Shown here in pieces: positions 11,111-21,329 of a stretch of 64,000 nucleotides of DNA (the first letter of the stretch is position 1; each line of letters begins with the position of its first letter). The DNA is from Thozetella sp. PMI_491 (lineage: Eukaryota > Ascomycota > Sordariomycetes > Chaetosphaeriales > Chaetosphaeriaceae). The notes beneath the pieces were generated by a model. It ran no database searches. It was not told where the DNA came from and was given only the letters and a program-made list of their open reading frames with translations. The translations under genes and the position numbers were made by a program. Location of the stretch: the NCBI GenBank assembly GCA_021432635.1, contig MU270097.1, positions 1 to 64,000 on the forward strand, in the 5' to 3' direction.

Positions 11111-12392
11111 AAAGCTGTTGATGCTAGGTTGAACATGCTTGTTAGCGAGTTGTCATGGTTAGTCTCGGCATTGACCTCAGCTTCGTCTAGCCGGGGTTGG
11201 TGCTGGTGTGTCGTTGCTGGATTTGAAGGAGTATTTTTAATGCTTTGGCCGGCAGCTCCCAATTCTCTCCCTGTTGCTAGCTGTTTTACCCTGTCGTCTA
11301 ATGCCTGGCTATTGGCTTTCATATCTGCAATCATCTGTTCCAAATTGCCTACCCTCCCACGCTGTGCCTCTATGGCCTCGAGTGTAAGCTTGAGGTTCGC
11401 TCTATCATGCTCTAGCTCTGCAATTTGTCGCTGCATGTCTGCTTGGGCATTTCGAATCATCTCGGCGGCCTCGCTGTCTCGTGCCGCCATGGCTTCCTTC
11501 CACTCGGCATGGAGCTCTTCGATGTCGCGTCTGAACTTATCGCGCTCCGCAGCAAGCGCACTGTCGAGCATCTTCCCAGCACCCGTCTGGTCAAGGGTCT
11601 TATGCGCATCCACCATCTCGCATTGGATATCCAGTGCCACTTGCGTTCGAGCATCGACAGAATGCTCGACAAAGATGTGCAAGAGATCCATCGCAGAGTC
11701 CCTTGTATTGTAGTGTCGGCGTACTTGGCTGCCCTTTTCTTTCATCCAGCCCCAGAACTCCGGGGTACTCATCAGCTGGCTCTCGCGGCGTTCGCCATCC
11801 GTAATGTCGACTTTTTCCCACATCGTCGTCGCAAGGATCACATTCTGAAGCGCAGATTCGCCACACAGCTTTTTAAACATGAACAAGTTTTTGCGGGCCG
11901 ATGCAGTCATACGCGGGTCGATGATGCGATGGAAGTAGATGATACCAGTAAGACGGATTGATTGTTTGTATGTTTTTCCTAGCCAGAATGCGATATCTTG
12001 TAGAACTTGTTTGTCGGACCGCATAGTATCATCAAACCCAGGCGTGTCGATTAGGTAAACTTTGATATCGGGAGAATATTCACATTCATAAACCCCGACG
12101 TTTTGTGTGCCTGAATAACTAGGGATGAGCATCTAGTCAAAAGGCACCCAAGACTCAAGTTGAAATAAAAAATAGAAGATAATGGCCACCTACAGGATTT
12201 AATATCGTGACCGATTACTGGTGTAGCTGGGCCAGTGACACATTTCGAAATGAAAGTGCTCTTGCCAGCCCCCGTCACGCCCATCACGGCGATGACTACG
12301 TCAGAGCCTCGAGGCGTGAACTCACTGGTGGCGGTAGCCTTTCCTTCTACGACAGGAGAGGCTTGCCCGTTGCTTTGAGGCTCTCTGGCCAT
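10327..12392 (-). CDS. NLR-like GTPase with WD40 repeats
   Basis: Two exons (12392-12194 and 12110-10327) give 660 residues. The donor GTAGGT and acceptor ATTCAG rebuild the family motif SCTQNVGVYECEY across the join. Residues 31 to about 200 form a P-loop GTPase domain of the AIG1/ribosome-binding-GTPase type found in many fungal proteins: G1 GVTGAGKST at 38-46, G3 DTPGFDD at 88-94, and a G4-region TTMWEKVD. About 205-320 is a heptad-rich coiled coil. The C-terminus carries five WD40-like repeats of 50-53 residues, each with GQFQQIQK, YSIAFSPD, RLASGG and IQIWE motifs. The layout (nucleotide switch, stalk, highly alike repeats) resembles fungal NLR/STAND non-self sensors, though with a GTPase rather than NACHT or NB-ARC. 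Ligand and function are unknown. ATG 12392 has a good context. Confidence 0.85.
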
Positions 12393-12444
12393 TTCTTCAG
12401 TAATTTTTTTTTCGTAGCTAATTTGGATCTGGTAAACGTTGAGG

Positions 12445-12451
12445 ATATATA
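12445..12451 (-). promoter_or_regulatory. Possible TATA box of the GTPase-WD40 gene
   Basis: ATATATA lies 53 bp upstream of the ATG at 12392, in the 170 bp shared with the divergent pseudogene. Position and sequence fit a TATA element with a short leader; there is no transcript evidence. Confidence 0.3.
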
Positions 12452-12562
12452 CTCTCGAGCGAAAAAGTGGTTGTCCTCTTAGTGGAAGTAACGCTGGCCG
12501 AAGATTGTCGAGAAGAAGGCAGCTCTGATGTGACCCCCATCCAATCATATAAAGGTAAAAGA

Positions 12563-13005
12563 ATGGGAGAGCTAGGTTGGTGTGATATGGATGCTATTCC
12601 ATCCTCGGATGTGGTCGTCCTAGTGATGGGCATCACGGGCTCTAGCAAGAGTACATTCATCTCCGAGCTGGTCAAGGAAAACCTCTAAGTTGGTCACGAG
12701 CTAAAATCTTGTACCTCCGGTGTGAATTTCTTTACGCTCAAATACTAGCTAGGTCGTAGCGTTTTCCTTGTCGACAAGCTAAGCTTTAGCGACCCATATC
12801 GCTCTGATGGGGAGGTCTTGAAGGTCATCGCCCTCCATCCTCGCCCAGCTACACCGCGCGAAGGTCCTTATTGAGGGAACCATTTACTTGTATCGAATTA
12901 CTGATAACCGACTATCAGGAACAGCTGAGGGTTCGTGCATAAAATTCAAGCTCGCTGTTAGCGAGATGTAGCCGGTTCTGGCTCTGTCATGGGCTGCTCA
13001 CTTAG
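12563..13005 (+). pseudogene. Decayed GTPase-domain paralogue
   Basis: This is a divergent copy of the N-terminal GTPase domain of the neighbouring GTPase-WD40 gene. It reads SSDVVVLVMGITGSSKST (about 12602-12655), then VGHELKSCTSG (about 12691), then RSVFLVDKLSFSDPYRSD, where the G3 motif DTPGFDD is ruined. It continues in another frame as EGTIYLYRITDNRLSGTAE (about 12875-12930) and then a weak VLALSW that matches the G4 region. In-frame stops lie after ENL (12686), after TLKY (about 12747) and near 12968, and at least one frameshift lies near 12832. No coiled coil or WD40 repeats follow. Starting at 12563, it faces the intact gene head to head. Homology is clear from motif order; no product is expected. 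Confidence 0.8.
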
Positions 13006-13858
13006 ATACTTCTTGCTACATAGGTAGCATCTCTGGCAAAGCCATGGTAACCACAGGTTCACTTCACTTAAAAAAATAGGTTTTGATATGTAAATTCAAC
13101 GACACTCATTCGCCTTTACTGTAGCACTGCATGACAGAAATGACGCGCTTCCAATTTGTTTAGAGGCTGAATCCCTACCTTGGGCAAACAGCATGGTGCA
13201 GTGGACCCCAGGGGCACGGTAATTAATATGACCGTTTACCATATAAAGAGGTTTCTTCATAAATGGGACATCAATTGGAGCAGGAGGCCACGTACCTAAA
13301 TCTATAGCAGTCGTCCTGAGCTACGCTTCTCAAAGCTCCAGCTCCACAGTTGTTGCGGGCCAACAGCGCAAGTTGAGCCAACTAGATCGCGGCGGCCTAT
13401 CCGGGCCCAGTTGGAGAGCATGTCATTCTGGAATAGTAACCAAGGAGAAGGCTGCGCGTTCATTTACTACAGGAAGCAGGGCAGTAGGTAACTCTACTTA
13501 CATGACGTGTTACATGGAACCTTGGGCTCGGTCCGTGAAGTAGGTGAGGTCTAGCAGAGGGCTTCCTATAATTCCTACTACCTACGGCCTTGTCAAGTTC
13601 CAGGGGAATAATATTGTCATCTTCGCTTACCAGGTGGAATTGTTGATCTGGTATCGCAGCAGCAGATACGTCGGATGGTAGGATGCACAGAATGGGCTGG
13701 TTAGGGACTCTGCCCCGTCCCTTGTGGAAGGTAGTAACACGACGCATCAGGTATTACTGCTGATTATATAATACTTATACAGACACGCTCATATTCGGAG
13801 ACCTTGTAGTCTCGGCCACCAGCCCTTTTATATCCCAACAGTGCCCAAGGCCGCCCGT
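13006..13858. other. Intergenic region without a supported gene
   Basis: These 850 bp lie between the GTPase relic and the end of mgs1. The longest frame is 95 codons at 13747-13460 on the minus strand, with no family resemblance. The base composition is AT-richer than the mgs1 exon next to it. Confidence 0.45.
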
Positions 13859-15565
13859 CTATCCATCTGCCGTATCCAAATCCGGATCCACCTCGGTCCC
13901 CAGGTCGCGGTCCTCCAGGAACCGCCGGCCGGCCAGCTCGGCCGGCATATACTCCTGCTTCACCAGCCCGTCCTTGTAGTTGGGCGGGTACTTGTACTCG
14001 GCGCCGTAGCCGAGGTCGCGCATCAGCCGCGTCGGGGCGTTGCGCAGGTGGATCGGCACCGGTAGGCTCGCCACGCCAGGCTCCTGCAGGGCCGAGTAGG
14101 CGTTGCTCAGGGCGCGGTAGGCGCGCGTGCTCTTGGGCGCCAGGCAGAGCGCCGTGCAGCAGTGGCCGAGCGGGATGCGCGCCTCGGGCATGCCGATCTG
14201 CTGCGTCGCCGTGTAGGTCGCCACCGCGAGCGGGAGGAGCGTGTTGTCGGCGAGGCCCACGTCCTCGGACGCGATGACGACCATGCGCCGCGCGATGAAG
14301 AGCGGGTCCTCGCCCGACTGCAGCATGCGCGCAAGGTAGTAGAGCGCGGCGTCTGTGTCGGAGCCTCGGACCGACTTGTGGAAGGCTGAGATGGTATCGT
14401 AGTGCTGGTCGCCCGCCCGATCGTACACCAGAGTTTTGGTGAGGGAAGCCTTGATATCCTCTTTCGTCAGCGGCTGGCCGTCTGCCCGTGGCTTCGTGGA
14501 CAGCGACAGAGCAAGCTCGAGAAGGTTCAGGGCCGTCCTAGCATCGCCATCGGCGAAGGCAGAGAGATACCGCAGCAACTCCTCGTCGATGAGCGGGCTC
14601 AGCTCAAAATCTTCTCTTTCCGCCTCCGTCTTCAGCGCTCGCAGTAGAATATCCTGCACATCCTCGGTGGTTAGCGCCTTGAGCGTGAATGTCCTACACC
14701 GGCTCAGCAGCGCCGCCTGGACCTTGAAGCTAGGGTTCTCGGTCGTCGCCCCGATCAGCGTGATGGTGCCTGCCTCGACGGGCTTGAGGAACACGTCCTG
14801 CTGGGCCTTGGTGAAGCGGTGGATCTCGTCGCAGAAGATGATGGTCTTGCGACCCGTAAGTGCCTGCTCGTTGGCGGCCTCCCCGAAAAACTTCTTGCAC
14901 TCGGCCACGCCACTGCTTGTGGCGTTGAGCTCGATGAACCGGCTGCCGACGTGGTGCGCGACGCACCGCGCGATCGTGGTCTTGCCCGTCCCTGAGGGGC
15001 CCCATAGTAGCATAGAGGGGACTCGGTCTGACTCTATCAAGGCGCGCAGGACGCCAGAGGGCCCAACGAGCTCTTGGCCGTGTATATCGTCTAGAGACTG
15101 CGGCCGCATGCGCTCCGCGAGGGGGGCGGCACGGTTGGTCTTTGGGCGCTTGGCCACGGGATTCAAGCTCAGCTCGAGGCTGTTTCCTGATGTTTCCGAC
15201 TCTTTCTTAACTTCTCGATCGCCGGGCGTTGCGTCGCTAGGCGAGGCCTGCCCCGGTCCTTCCTCGAACGATCTCTTGGTCCCCGCTGACTTGACTCCAG
15301 AGCCATTGACTACCGGCGTCGTCGAGGGCCTAGGGGCCGTCGCCTGTCGTTTCGCGGCGGGGGTCTGGAAGAAGCTCGCCGCGGACCGCTTCTGCGTCGA
15401 GCCGGGTACGCTTTGCGTGCCGTTCGGGGGGGACGACGTCTGGCCAGGCCCTGCCGAACCGTTGGCGCTGGTGTCGTCGAGGAGGAACTTTGTGCATCCC
15501 GAGTCGATATGTCGGTTGATCTCGCTGGTTTTGGTCTGCCGGTTGCAGATAGGGCACTCGACCAT
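13859..15565 (-). CDS. mgs1: Mgs1/WRNIP1-type AAA+ ATPase
   Basis: This single-exon gene encodes 568 residues. It is the eukaryotic RarA/Mgs1/WRNIP1 protein, a nuclear clamp-loader-related ATPase acting at stalled replication forks. The N-terminus has a ubiquitin-binding UBZ zinc finger with Cys4, Cys7, His19 and Cys24, starting at the ATG chosen. A basic disordered linker with likely nuclear signals runs to about residue 140. The AAA+ core follows: RMRPQSLDDIHGQ, Walker A GPSGTGKTT (about 187-195), Walker B IIFCDEIH (about 235-242), sensor-1 region GATTENPS, and an arginine-finger segment ALLSRCR. The C-terminal part, from about 370, matches the MgsA oligomerisation region, including HKSVRGSDTDAALYYLARM and ASEDVGLAD. 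Length is near the yeast Mgs1 value (587). The call is secure. Confidence 0.96.
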   Translation of the reverse strand: MVECPICNRQTKTSEINRHIDSGCTKFLLDDTSANGSAGPGQTSSPPNGTQSVPGSTQKRSAASFFQTPAAKRQATAPRPSTTPVVNGSGVKSAGTKRSFEEGPGQASPSDATPGDREVKKESETSGNSLELSLNPVAKRPKTNRAAPLAERMRPQSLDDIHGQELVGPSGVLRALIESDRVPSMLLWGPSGTGKTTIARCVAHHVGSRFIELNATSSGVAECKKFFGEAANEQALTGRKTIIFCDEIHRFTKAQQDVFLKPVEAGTITLIGATTENPSFKVQAALLSRCRTFTLKALTTEDVQDILLRALKTEAEREDFELSPLIDEELLRYLSAFADGDARTALNLLELALSLSTKPRADGQPLTKEDIKASLTKTLVYDRAGDQHYDTISAFHKSVRGSDTDAALYYLARMLQSGEDPLFIARRMVVIASEDVGLADNTLLPLAVATYTATQQIGMPEARIPLGHCCTALCLAPKSTRAYRALSNAYSALQEPGVASLPVPIHLRNAPTRLMRDLGYGAEYKYPPNYKDGLVKQEYMPAELAGRRFLEDRDLGTEVDPDLDTADG

Positions 15566-16286
15566 CTTTGCTAGCGGGAGGGAGACGGCCCTGGATCCGT
15601 GGTGCGGCCCTACCGTGGTGTCGACAATGGGGGATAATATTTTTAGCAGACGCGTAGTGGCGTTAATGGGTTTTAGCGACGCGCCTTGGGACGGTTACGC
15701 CACTGTGGGACCCGGCTCGGAGCGTTGAGGAGGTGTGGGGTAACCCCAAAAACCTGGGACGGATCGAGAGGTGCTTGGGGCGAAACGCATGACCCTATGG
15801 CTCGGGACGGCGAGCATACAATTCGAGGCCTATTTTACGGCTTCTTTGTTCTCTGTCCATCCGGGGCCGTATAAATGAGGTCCACGCTCCAGACCGTTCC
15901 GGGGCGAATTGGTTTCAACAAGCATAGGCGTTGCGCAGGACTACTCGGTAGGTTTGCGTAGGCAAGTTTACTATGCGGGGATTAGAAGGCGAGCTCAATT
16001 TCTCTCGCCCTTTTGACGAGTATATTGATACAGCTATACGCGAGGCATCGTTATGTCCTTTCCGCCCAAAAGCACACAGCCCAATGTGTCCTTATGCTCC
16101 TTTACCCAAACGCCGTGGTGATGCTGGTGAGGGTGGTCTATTGTTCCACCGCCCAATGATCCCCAAGTCCTCTACCATTTATAGCCGGCGAGGACCTTCC
16201 CGTGACGCAGTACAATGTCGGCCAATAGCGTCAAGCAGCTGCTTGACCTGTCATAGATGAAGGCAAGGCGAGCCGTAGCATGCGCG
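15566..16286. other. Intergenic region, mgs1 promoter side
   Basis: These 720 bp lie between the mgs1 start and the end of isa1, both on the minus strand, so they hold the mgs1 promoter and the isa1 3' end. No further gene is supported. Confidence 0.45.
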
Positions 16287-17091
16287 TTATACCATGAACG
16301 ACTCTCCACATCCACACTCCTCCTCTGTAGCATGGGTTAGTCCTGGTACGCAGTATGTCGCAACGGCGATACTCACTGATGTTTGGGTTCCGGAATACGA
16401 ATCGCGCGCTCAGCTTGTCCTCGACCCAGTCCATCTCGCTCCCGATGATGCTGAAGAGCGCCTTGCTGTCGATCAGCACCTTGACCCCGTCCTGCTCGAC
16501 CGCCTCGTCGAAGGCGCCTGCCTTGTCGACAAACTCGAGGTGGTACGACAGGCCACTGCAGCCACGGTTGCGCACCCCGACCTTGATAAGCTTGGGCTCT
16601 GGCTGGTCCAGCAGGTCCCGCAGGTGCGAGACCGCCGTGGGGGTGAGCTTCATTGCTGCCTTCCGCGGAGCCCGGAGCTTCGAACGGGGCCTTGGGGCCG
16701 GGGCGGCGCCAGACTTGGGGGTCGCGGGAGCCGGAGCCAGCGCAGCTGCGGAGCTAGGAGTGGCGGCGGTAGCGGGCGCGGCTGGTTCTTGAGGCGCGCG
16801 CTCCGGAGGGGGAGGGGCAGCTTGCGGGCTGGGTGCATTCACACGCGCGCTGGCGCTGTCCGGATGCCTCGGGGGTCTCGTCTCGTGGACTTTGGGCAGC
16901 GGCTGCTGAACGGCGTGTGTTATCGTGCTCTCGGAGCCGGGTGCATTGCGTGGCGGCGACGGGGTGCTGAGGGGGTAGGATTGGAAGGCGGCGAGGGCGG
17001 ATCGGGACGACGAAAACTGGCGCAAGAGGGTCTGGCGGCAGGAGAAGCAGACGGAGAGGCTTCTCCGCGCCAGGAAGCTCGGCGCACTCAT
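16287..17091 (-). CDS. isa1: Mitochondrial iron-sulfur assembly protein Isa1
   Basis: Two exons (17091-16377 and 16324-16287) give 250 residues. Isa1 is the A-type scaffold or carrier that, with Isa2 and Iba57, matures mitochondrial [4Fe-4S] proteins. ATG 17091 is followed by a clear presequence (SFLARRSLSVCFSCRQ). About residues 45-140 are a Pro/Ala-rich low-complexity linker, longer than in yeast Isa1. The A-type domain begins near residue 147 (MKLTPTAVSHL) and holds the three ligand cysteines: one in NRGCSGLSYHLEF and two in the C-terminal CGCGESF. The tiny last exon carries KEECGCGESFMV. Its donor GTGAGT and acceptor ACAG rebuild the Lys codon exactly. The upstream ATG at 17196 would add 35 residues before the presequence and is less likely. 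Confidence 0.94.
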
Positions 17092-17674
17092 TCTGTAGCT
17101 TCTTCTGGCGATCCCAGGGATTGAATTGCGGTCGTGGAAGGGCGGAGGTGGCGGTTCCAGGCGACAAGTAGAGCCTAGGTTCGGTGTGGAAGACAAGTTT
17201 TTGATGATTTCAAAGACAGCAGGTCATGAGCCGAGCTGGCGGCCCCCATCACCCGATGACGCTAGGACCGGCGGTTTCCGGGCAAGCGCCGCCACCAATC
17301 AAAGTTGAGGGATTATTAACAGCACGGCCCACTGCGTCCCGCTTCGTTCCCTCCTCGAGGAAAGCGACCGACTGGCAGCAAAGCATTTCCGATTTCAGGG
17401 GCTTGGTTGCACCAAAGTCAACAAAGGGGGCCAAGGAAATGGCCCCATATCATTCCAGGGGGGAGGGCAACGGCGGCTACCCTTAGTGTACAGCAACCAT
17501 TCTCTATATGTACACGTGAAAAAGCCTCTCGCTGCTTTTGGTCCCGAGTCCATTTTATGCCTGTTAACGCCGTCGCTTTCTGCCTCGCCGTCATCGTAAT
17601 CCACTATTCGGACCATCGCCGGTCGTGCGCGCTTTTCAGCTGCATGTAATCCTTCGTGCGGCACGGCATTCTAT
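17092..17674. other. Intergenic region, isa1 promoter side
   Basis: These 580 bp lie between the isa1 start and the stop of the ARMH3-like gene, both on the minus strand. No gene or motif is supported. Confidence 0.45.
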
Positions 17675-20010
17675 CTACTCCGCAACCAGCGTGCGCACGT
17701 CGACCACCACGGCCCGCGCCAACTTCTTCAGCAAGGAGCGCTCGTCAGCCTCGCGATATTTCTCCCAGCTGTCCAGGCCCTCCTTAGCCTGGATGCTCAG
17801 CGTCTCGTAGCCCTGCTTGATGACCTCGGCCACCTGCAGGCTCGTCAGGTTTGCGCCAGTTCTGCGGCCCGCCTTGCCCCCGGCGGTACCGTTGGCCAGC
17901 ATCTCCTTATAATGCGTGCTCACATTGATGAGCGTGTCGATCGAGTTGTTGGGCCGCTTGCCGAGGCCGTACGTGTCGCGGAACTTGACGAGCACCTCGC
18001 CCGACTCGACCACCTTGTAAAACAGATCGTCGTAGGCCGCCGGTGTCGGCAGGAAGGCCTCGCCGGCAGACAGACCCAGCGCGAGGAGGTTGACGACGTT
18101 GTCCAGCAGGACGTCGATCTGCGTAAGGTCCTTGAGGTCGCTGGCGTAGGTGGTGAGGAAGCGGATGAGGTAGAGGAGCGAGCGGAAGAGCTCGGCCCAA
18201 TGGTAGTGGAGGCGTATCCGCGACCGGGACATGTAGCTGATGATGCGCAGCAGAATTCCCACGCACAGAGCATATAGTCCAACGTCCAGCCGCCTCCGCA
18301 AGTTGTGGTTGATACCATCGACCATGGTATCCATGATGGCAGTGGCTACGACCCGCTCCGTCCGCACGAGGGGAAGGTACGGCTGCCGCTGCCGGCACAG
18401 CCGGATGGCAACTTTGCTGTCCTCGCTGCACATGCGTTTGCAGAGCACCGGGTCCTCGATGAGGAGACGGAAAGTCATGAGGCTAAGATGGCTGTAGAGG
18501 GTGGTTCGCTGCGAGAGATGCGCATGCTGTACCAGGTACGAAGTTAGAGATATGAAGCTGGAGAAGGGCTGTTCCTCGCCCTTCTCAGCCCCCAGCGTAA
18601 CAAAGTTGAAGCAAAAGAGCTTGTTGGCGTGTGTGAAATCGTAGGTCGCCAGCAATACCGAGGCCTCTTCCTTTGGTCTTCGCGACCGTTAGCGAACGCG
18701 CGCATCAGGGCAGGAGCACGCGGAAAAACTTACAGCTTGGCGAACATCTTCTTCGCCGTCTCGGCATCGTACACAACCTTTTGCACTGGTTTGCCCCCCG
18801 GGGCAATAGCACCCAAGCCCATCATATTCAGTGTACTTGCCAGGGTCCACCCCTCCGGCATGTCGTCCTGGATATTGACAAAGTCTATCCTCAGCTTCTG
18901 GCACGTGTAGCCCACGCTCTGGATGATCTTCTGTATCGTGCCCTCGTTCACAAAATCGTTCAGCCGCAGCTGGTAAGGGTTCTGAAACTCAAACTTGTTG
19001 TAGTTGGCAAGGAGGCCCAGCAGCGTGAAGGGCTCGGATATCCTCGGCGGGCTTTCCGCCTCGTGTATGAACTGATTCCTCGTTAGCCGAGAGCAAGAGC
19101 GGCTGGCTGAGCTCGCGTGCGCATGCCTTCATGACCGCTGGGAAGAGGTCTCTTTGTATGAAATAGGTGAGCAGGCTGGTTTGGTAGGCGCCTGATGTGA
19201 CCGCAAGTGCCACCTGGACGGCCTTCTGCCGAACCTCCACTATCAACCTAGTTAGCCAACGCCCAGCCCAAGTCCACACGTTCGAAAGCCACTAACGGTT
19301 CCGGCCATTCCGTATGATCGCATCGAGCGCCCCCACAAAGTCGGTGAATACCGTATCGACGTAGTCGAGTCCGGCGAGGACTGTGATAATGTCGGAGCTC
19401 GGGTTCGTATACTTCTTGCCCAATACAGCTATCAGGAAAGTGCTGAGTGTCTACCGTCCCGGTCAGTACCCCCACTGTCACGGGTCGCAGCCAGGAAGGC
19501 GGGTGTTCCAGCTCACATCCAAGGCATGCAAGTCGGCGACCTGCCCTTGCGGATTCTTGAGAGCGGCGACCGCTCGCGAGAACAGCTGGCGGGTGCGCAG
19601 CTCATCATCCTGCAGCTCCCCGGGTGCGATGCCGTCGAGTATGCGCCGCAGCGACGCCCGATCCGGCTTCAGGAGGAAGAACTCGCGCCAGAAGCCCTCG
19701 GGATGGTCTTCGTCATCGTCGCCCTGATGCCCGAGGGGGTTGGGTCAGCAAAGCATGCGCCGGAAGAGACTTGCGCGGAAATCGCAGGGGATGCTCGGCC
19801 GGGCGCGGACTCGTCGGCTACGGAAAGCCTATGCTCACGTGCGCCGAGCCTGCGACCCGAGCTCGGGGTCATACGAGGGGATGGAGCGGCGCGGGACGGA
19901 GGGGACCGAAGGACGGAGGGCCGCACCTGGAACAGCTCATCGTACAGCTGCACGATCTTCTGCTGGAAGACCTCGGGGCGAGGGTCGTGGGTGAGAGGGG
20001 ACTGCTCCAT
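17675..20010 (-). CDS. ARMH3/DUF1741 armadillo-like protein
   Basis: Six exons (20010-19927, 19723-19517, 19450-19297, 19239-19127, 19071-18734, 18677-17675) give 632 residues in continuous frame. The protein matches the ARMH3 (C10orf76/UPF0588) family. Signature segments are HPEGFWREFF, SGAYQTSLLTYFIQRDLFP, FTLLGLLANYNKFEFQNPYQ, the DUF1741 core from LATYDFTHANK through VGILLRIISYMSRSRIRLHYHW, and YLIRFLTTYA. It is an all-helical solenoid. Human ARMH3 supports Golgi PI4P production through PI4KB, and the fungal role is less studied. ATG 20010 gives the conserved start MEQSPLTHDPRPE; another ATG lies 10 codons upstream. Intron 4 is best read as a GC-AG intron: donor AAG|GCATGC at 19126, branch GGCTAAC, acceptor AATCAG. 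It joins FPAVMK to FIHEAESPP as the family requires. Confidence 0.85.
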
Positions 20011-21329
20011 ATGAGCAGCAGAGGGCCGGCGGTGGTTCAATTGCAGCTGCGGGCGGGAGCGAGATCGTCTGCCATCAACGGCGATGCGGAATTACGGGAG
20101 GAAACAAGACAGCATGTGCCTGTTTCGATTCCAGCGCCAAAAAAAAGGGTGCACCGTGCGAGGTACCAGCTCCCCTTAGCGGCGCTGAAGGGGGCAGGGG
20201 CCAGGTCGGCGTCTCGGGGCGTAGGGCTGATTGCGACGACTCGAGGGGAGATTTCAGCAAGGCAGCCGCCGGTTTGCTCCCATTCAATTCTCAAAGCCGG
20301 GTCGGGATGCCTGGCCCTTTTATTCTTGCGATGTGGTCCGGGTTGATTGGTCGTGTTTCTAGCTGCTCTACGCACAGTATACAACGACACGAGGCCCAGG
20401 GGGGGAAAGCTAAGGCACCCTACTTGGACGCTGAGGGGAGGGGAGCAGCTGGGAGGGGTTCCAAAAAAAGGAGAAGTCGTGGGGGCGTTGCACACACACA
20501 AGACAAGCCGATCTTTCGTAGGCTATCTAATCGCTCTGGATCTAGGAATACCTCACCTAGGCTTATCCAACCCCATAAACCCTACCATTCCATACCTACA
20601 CACATAACACAGGGTACATGTAAAAGGTTTGGGCTGGAATTGGTACAATTCCACTATTATAAGATCACTAGAGCAGCATACAGTGGGCTATATCTTGGTA
20701 ATTGGTGCTCTTTGATATGACGGTGCATACAAATGCCCCAAGGCACGCTGCCCCCTTCAACAGCAGTGGCGCGAGATGCCAAAGACGCTCCAGGGCCCCC
20801 AGGCAGTTTCCCACTTATCGTGTCTCAATCTAGTATATACCTGCCCGCCCTCGTTCTCCTGGCGTGATCGAACCCAGTGCATTGTGCATGCTCCAGCTCT
20901 TTGCCATTTCTTACAGCCTATCGCCGTCAACACCTGTTCTAGTGAACCCACGTCTAGGTGGTCCTGTCTCCTCTACTCCGTCGCCCCCCCGGTGAGCTCC
21001 TCTTCCGGTCCCCGTCTCCCTTGCCCACAAATCGGGGTCGATGACTAGCAGTGAACAAGAAACTTTTCTCTAATATACCCAACAGGGTCACGAGCAACGA
21101 TAACAATCCATGCCGCAGCGCGATGACGCCTCTCGTAAAATGGCCCGCCCAGTAAGCAAGTCATAACTCATCACCTCCCGTCTGTGTCGTGCAGACTTAG
21201 GATGAAGCCTAGCAACTCCCTCAAAAAAAAAAGTCGATCCAAAAGGACCAAATACCAGGAGGCACGTGTATCGCCCCCTCCCCTTGATGCATGAGAATCG
21301 CAGCTCCAGTGCACAATAGAACAGGGTCC
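20011..21329. other. Intergenic region without a supported gene
   Basis: These 1.3 kb lie between the start of the ARMH3-like gene and the stop of the 622-residue gene, both on the minus strand. Reading frames here are short or reach 150 codons without family resemblance (for example 20501-20037, minus). Confidence 0.45.

Noticed and set aside
14436-15728. 430-codon open frame on the plus strand
   Set aside because: It is antisense to the conserved mgs1 gene and results from GC-rich codon use there; it has no family resemblance.
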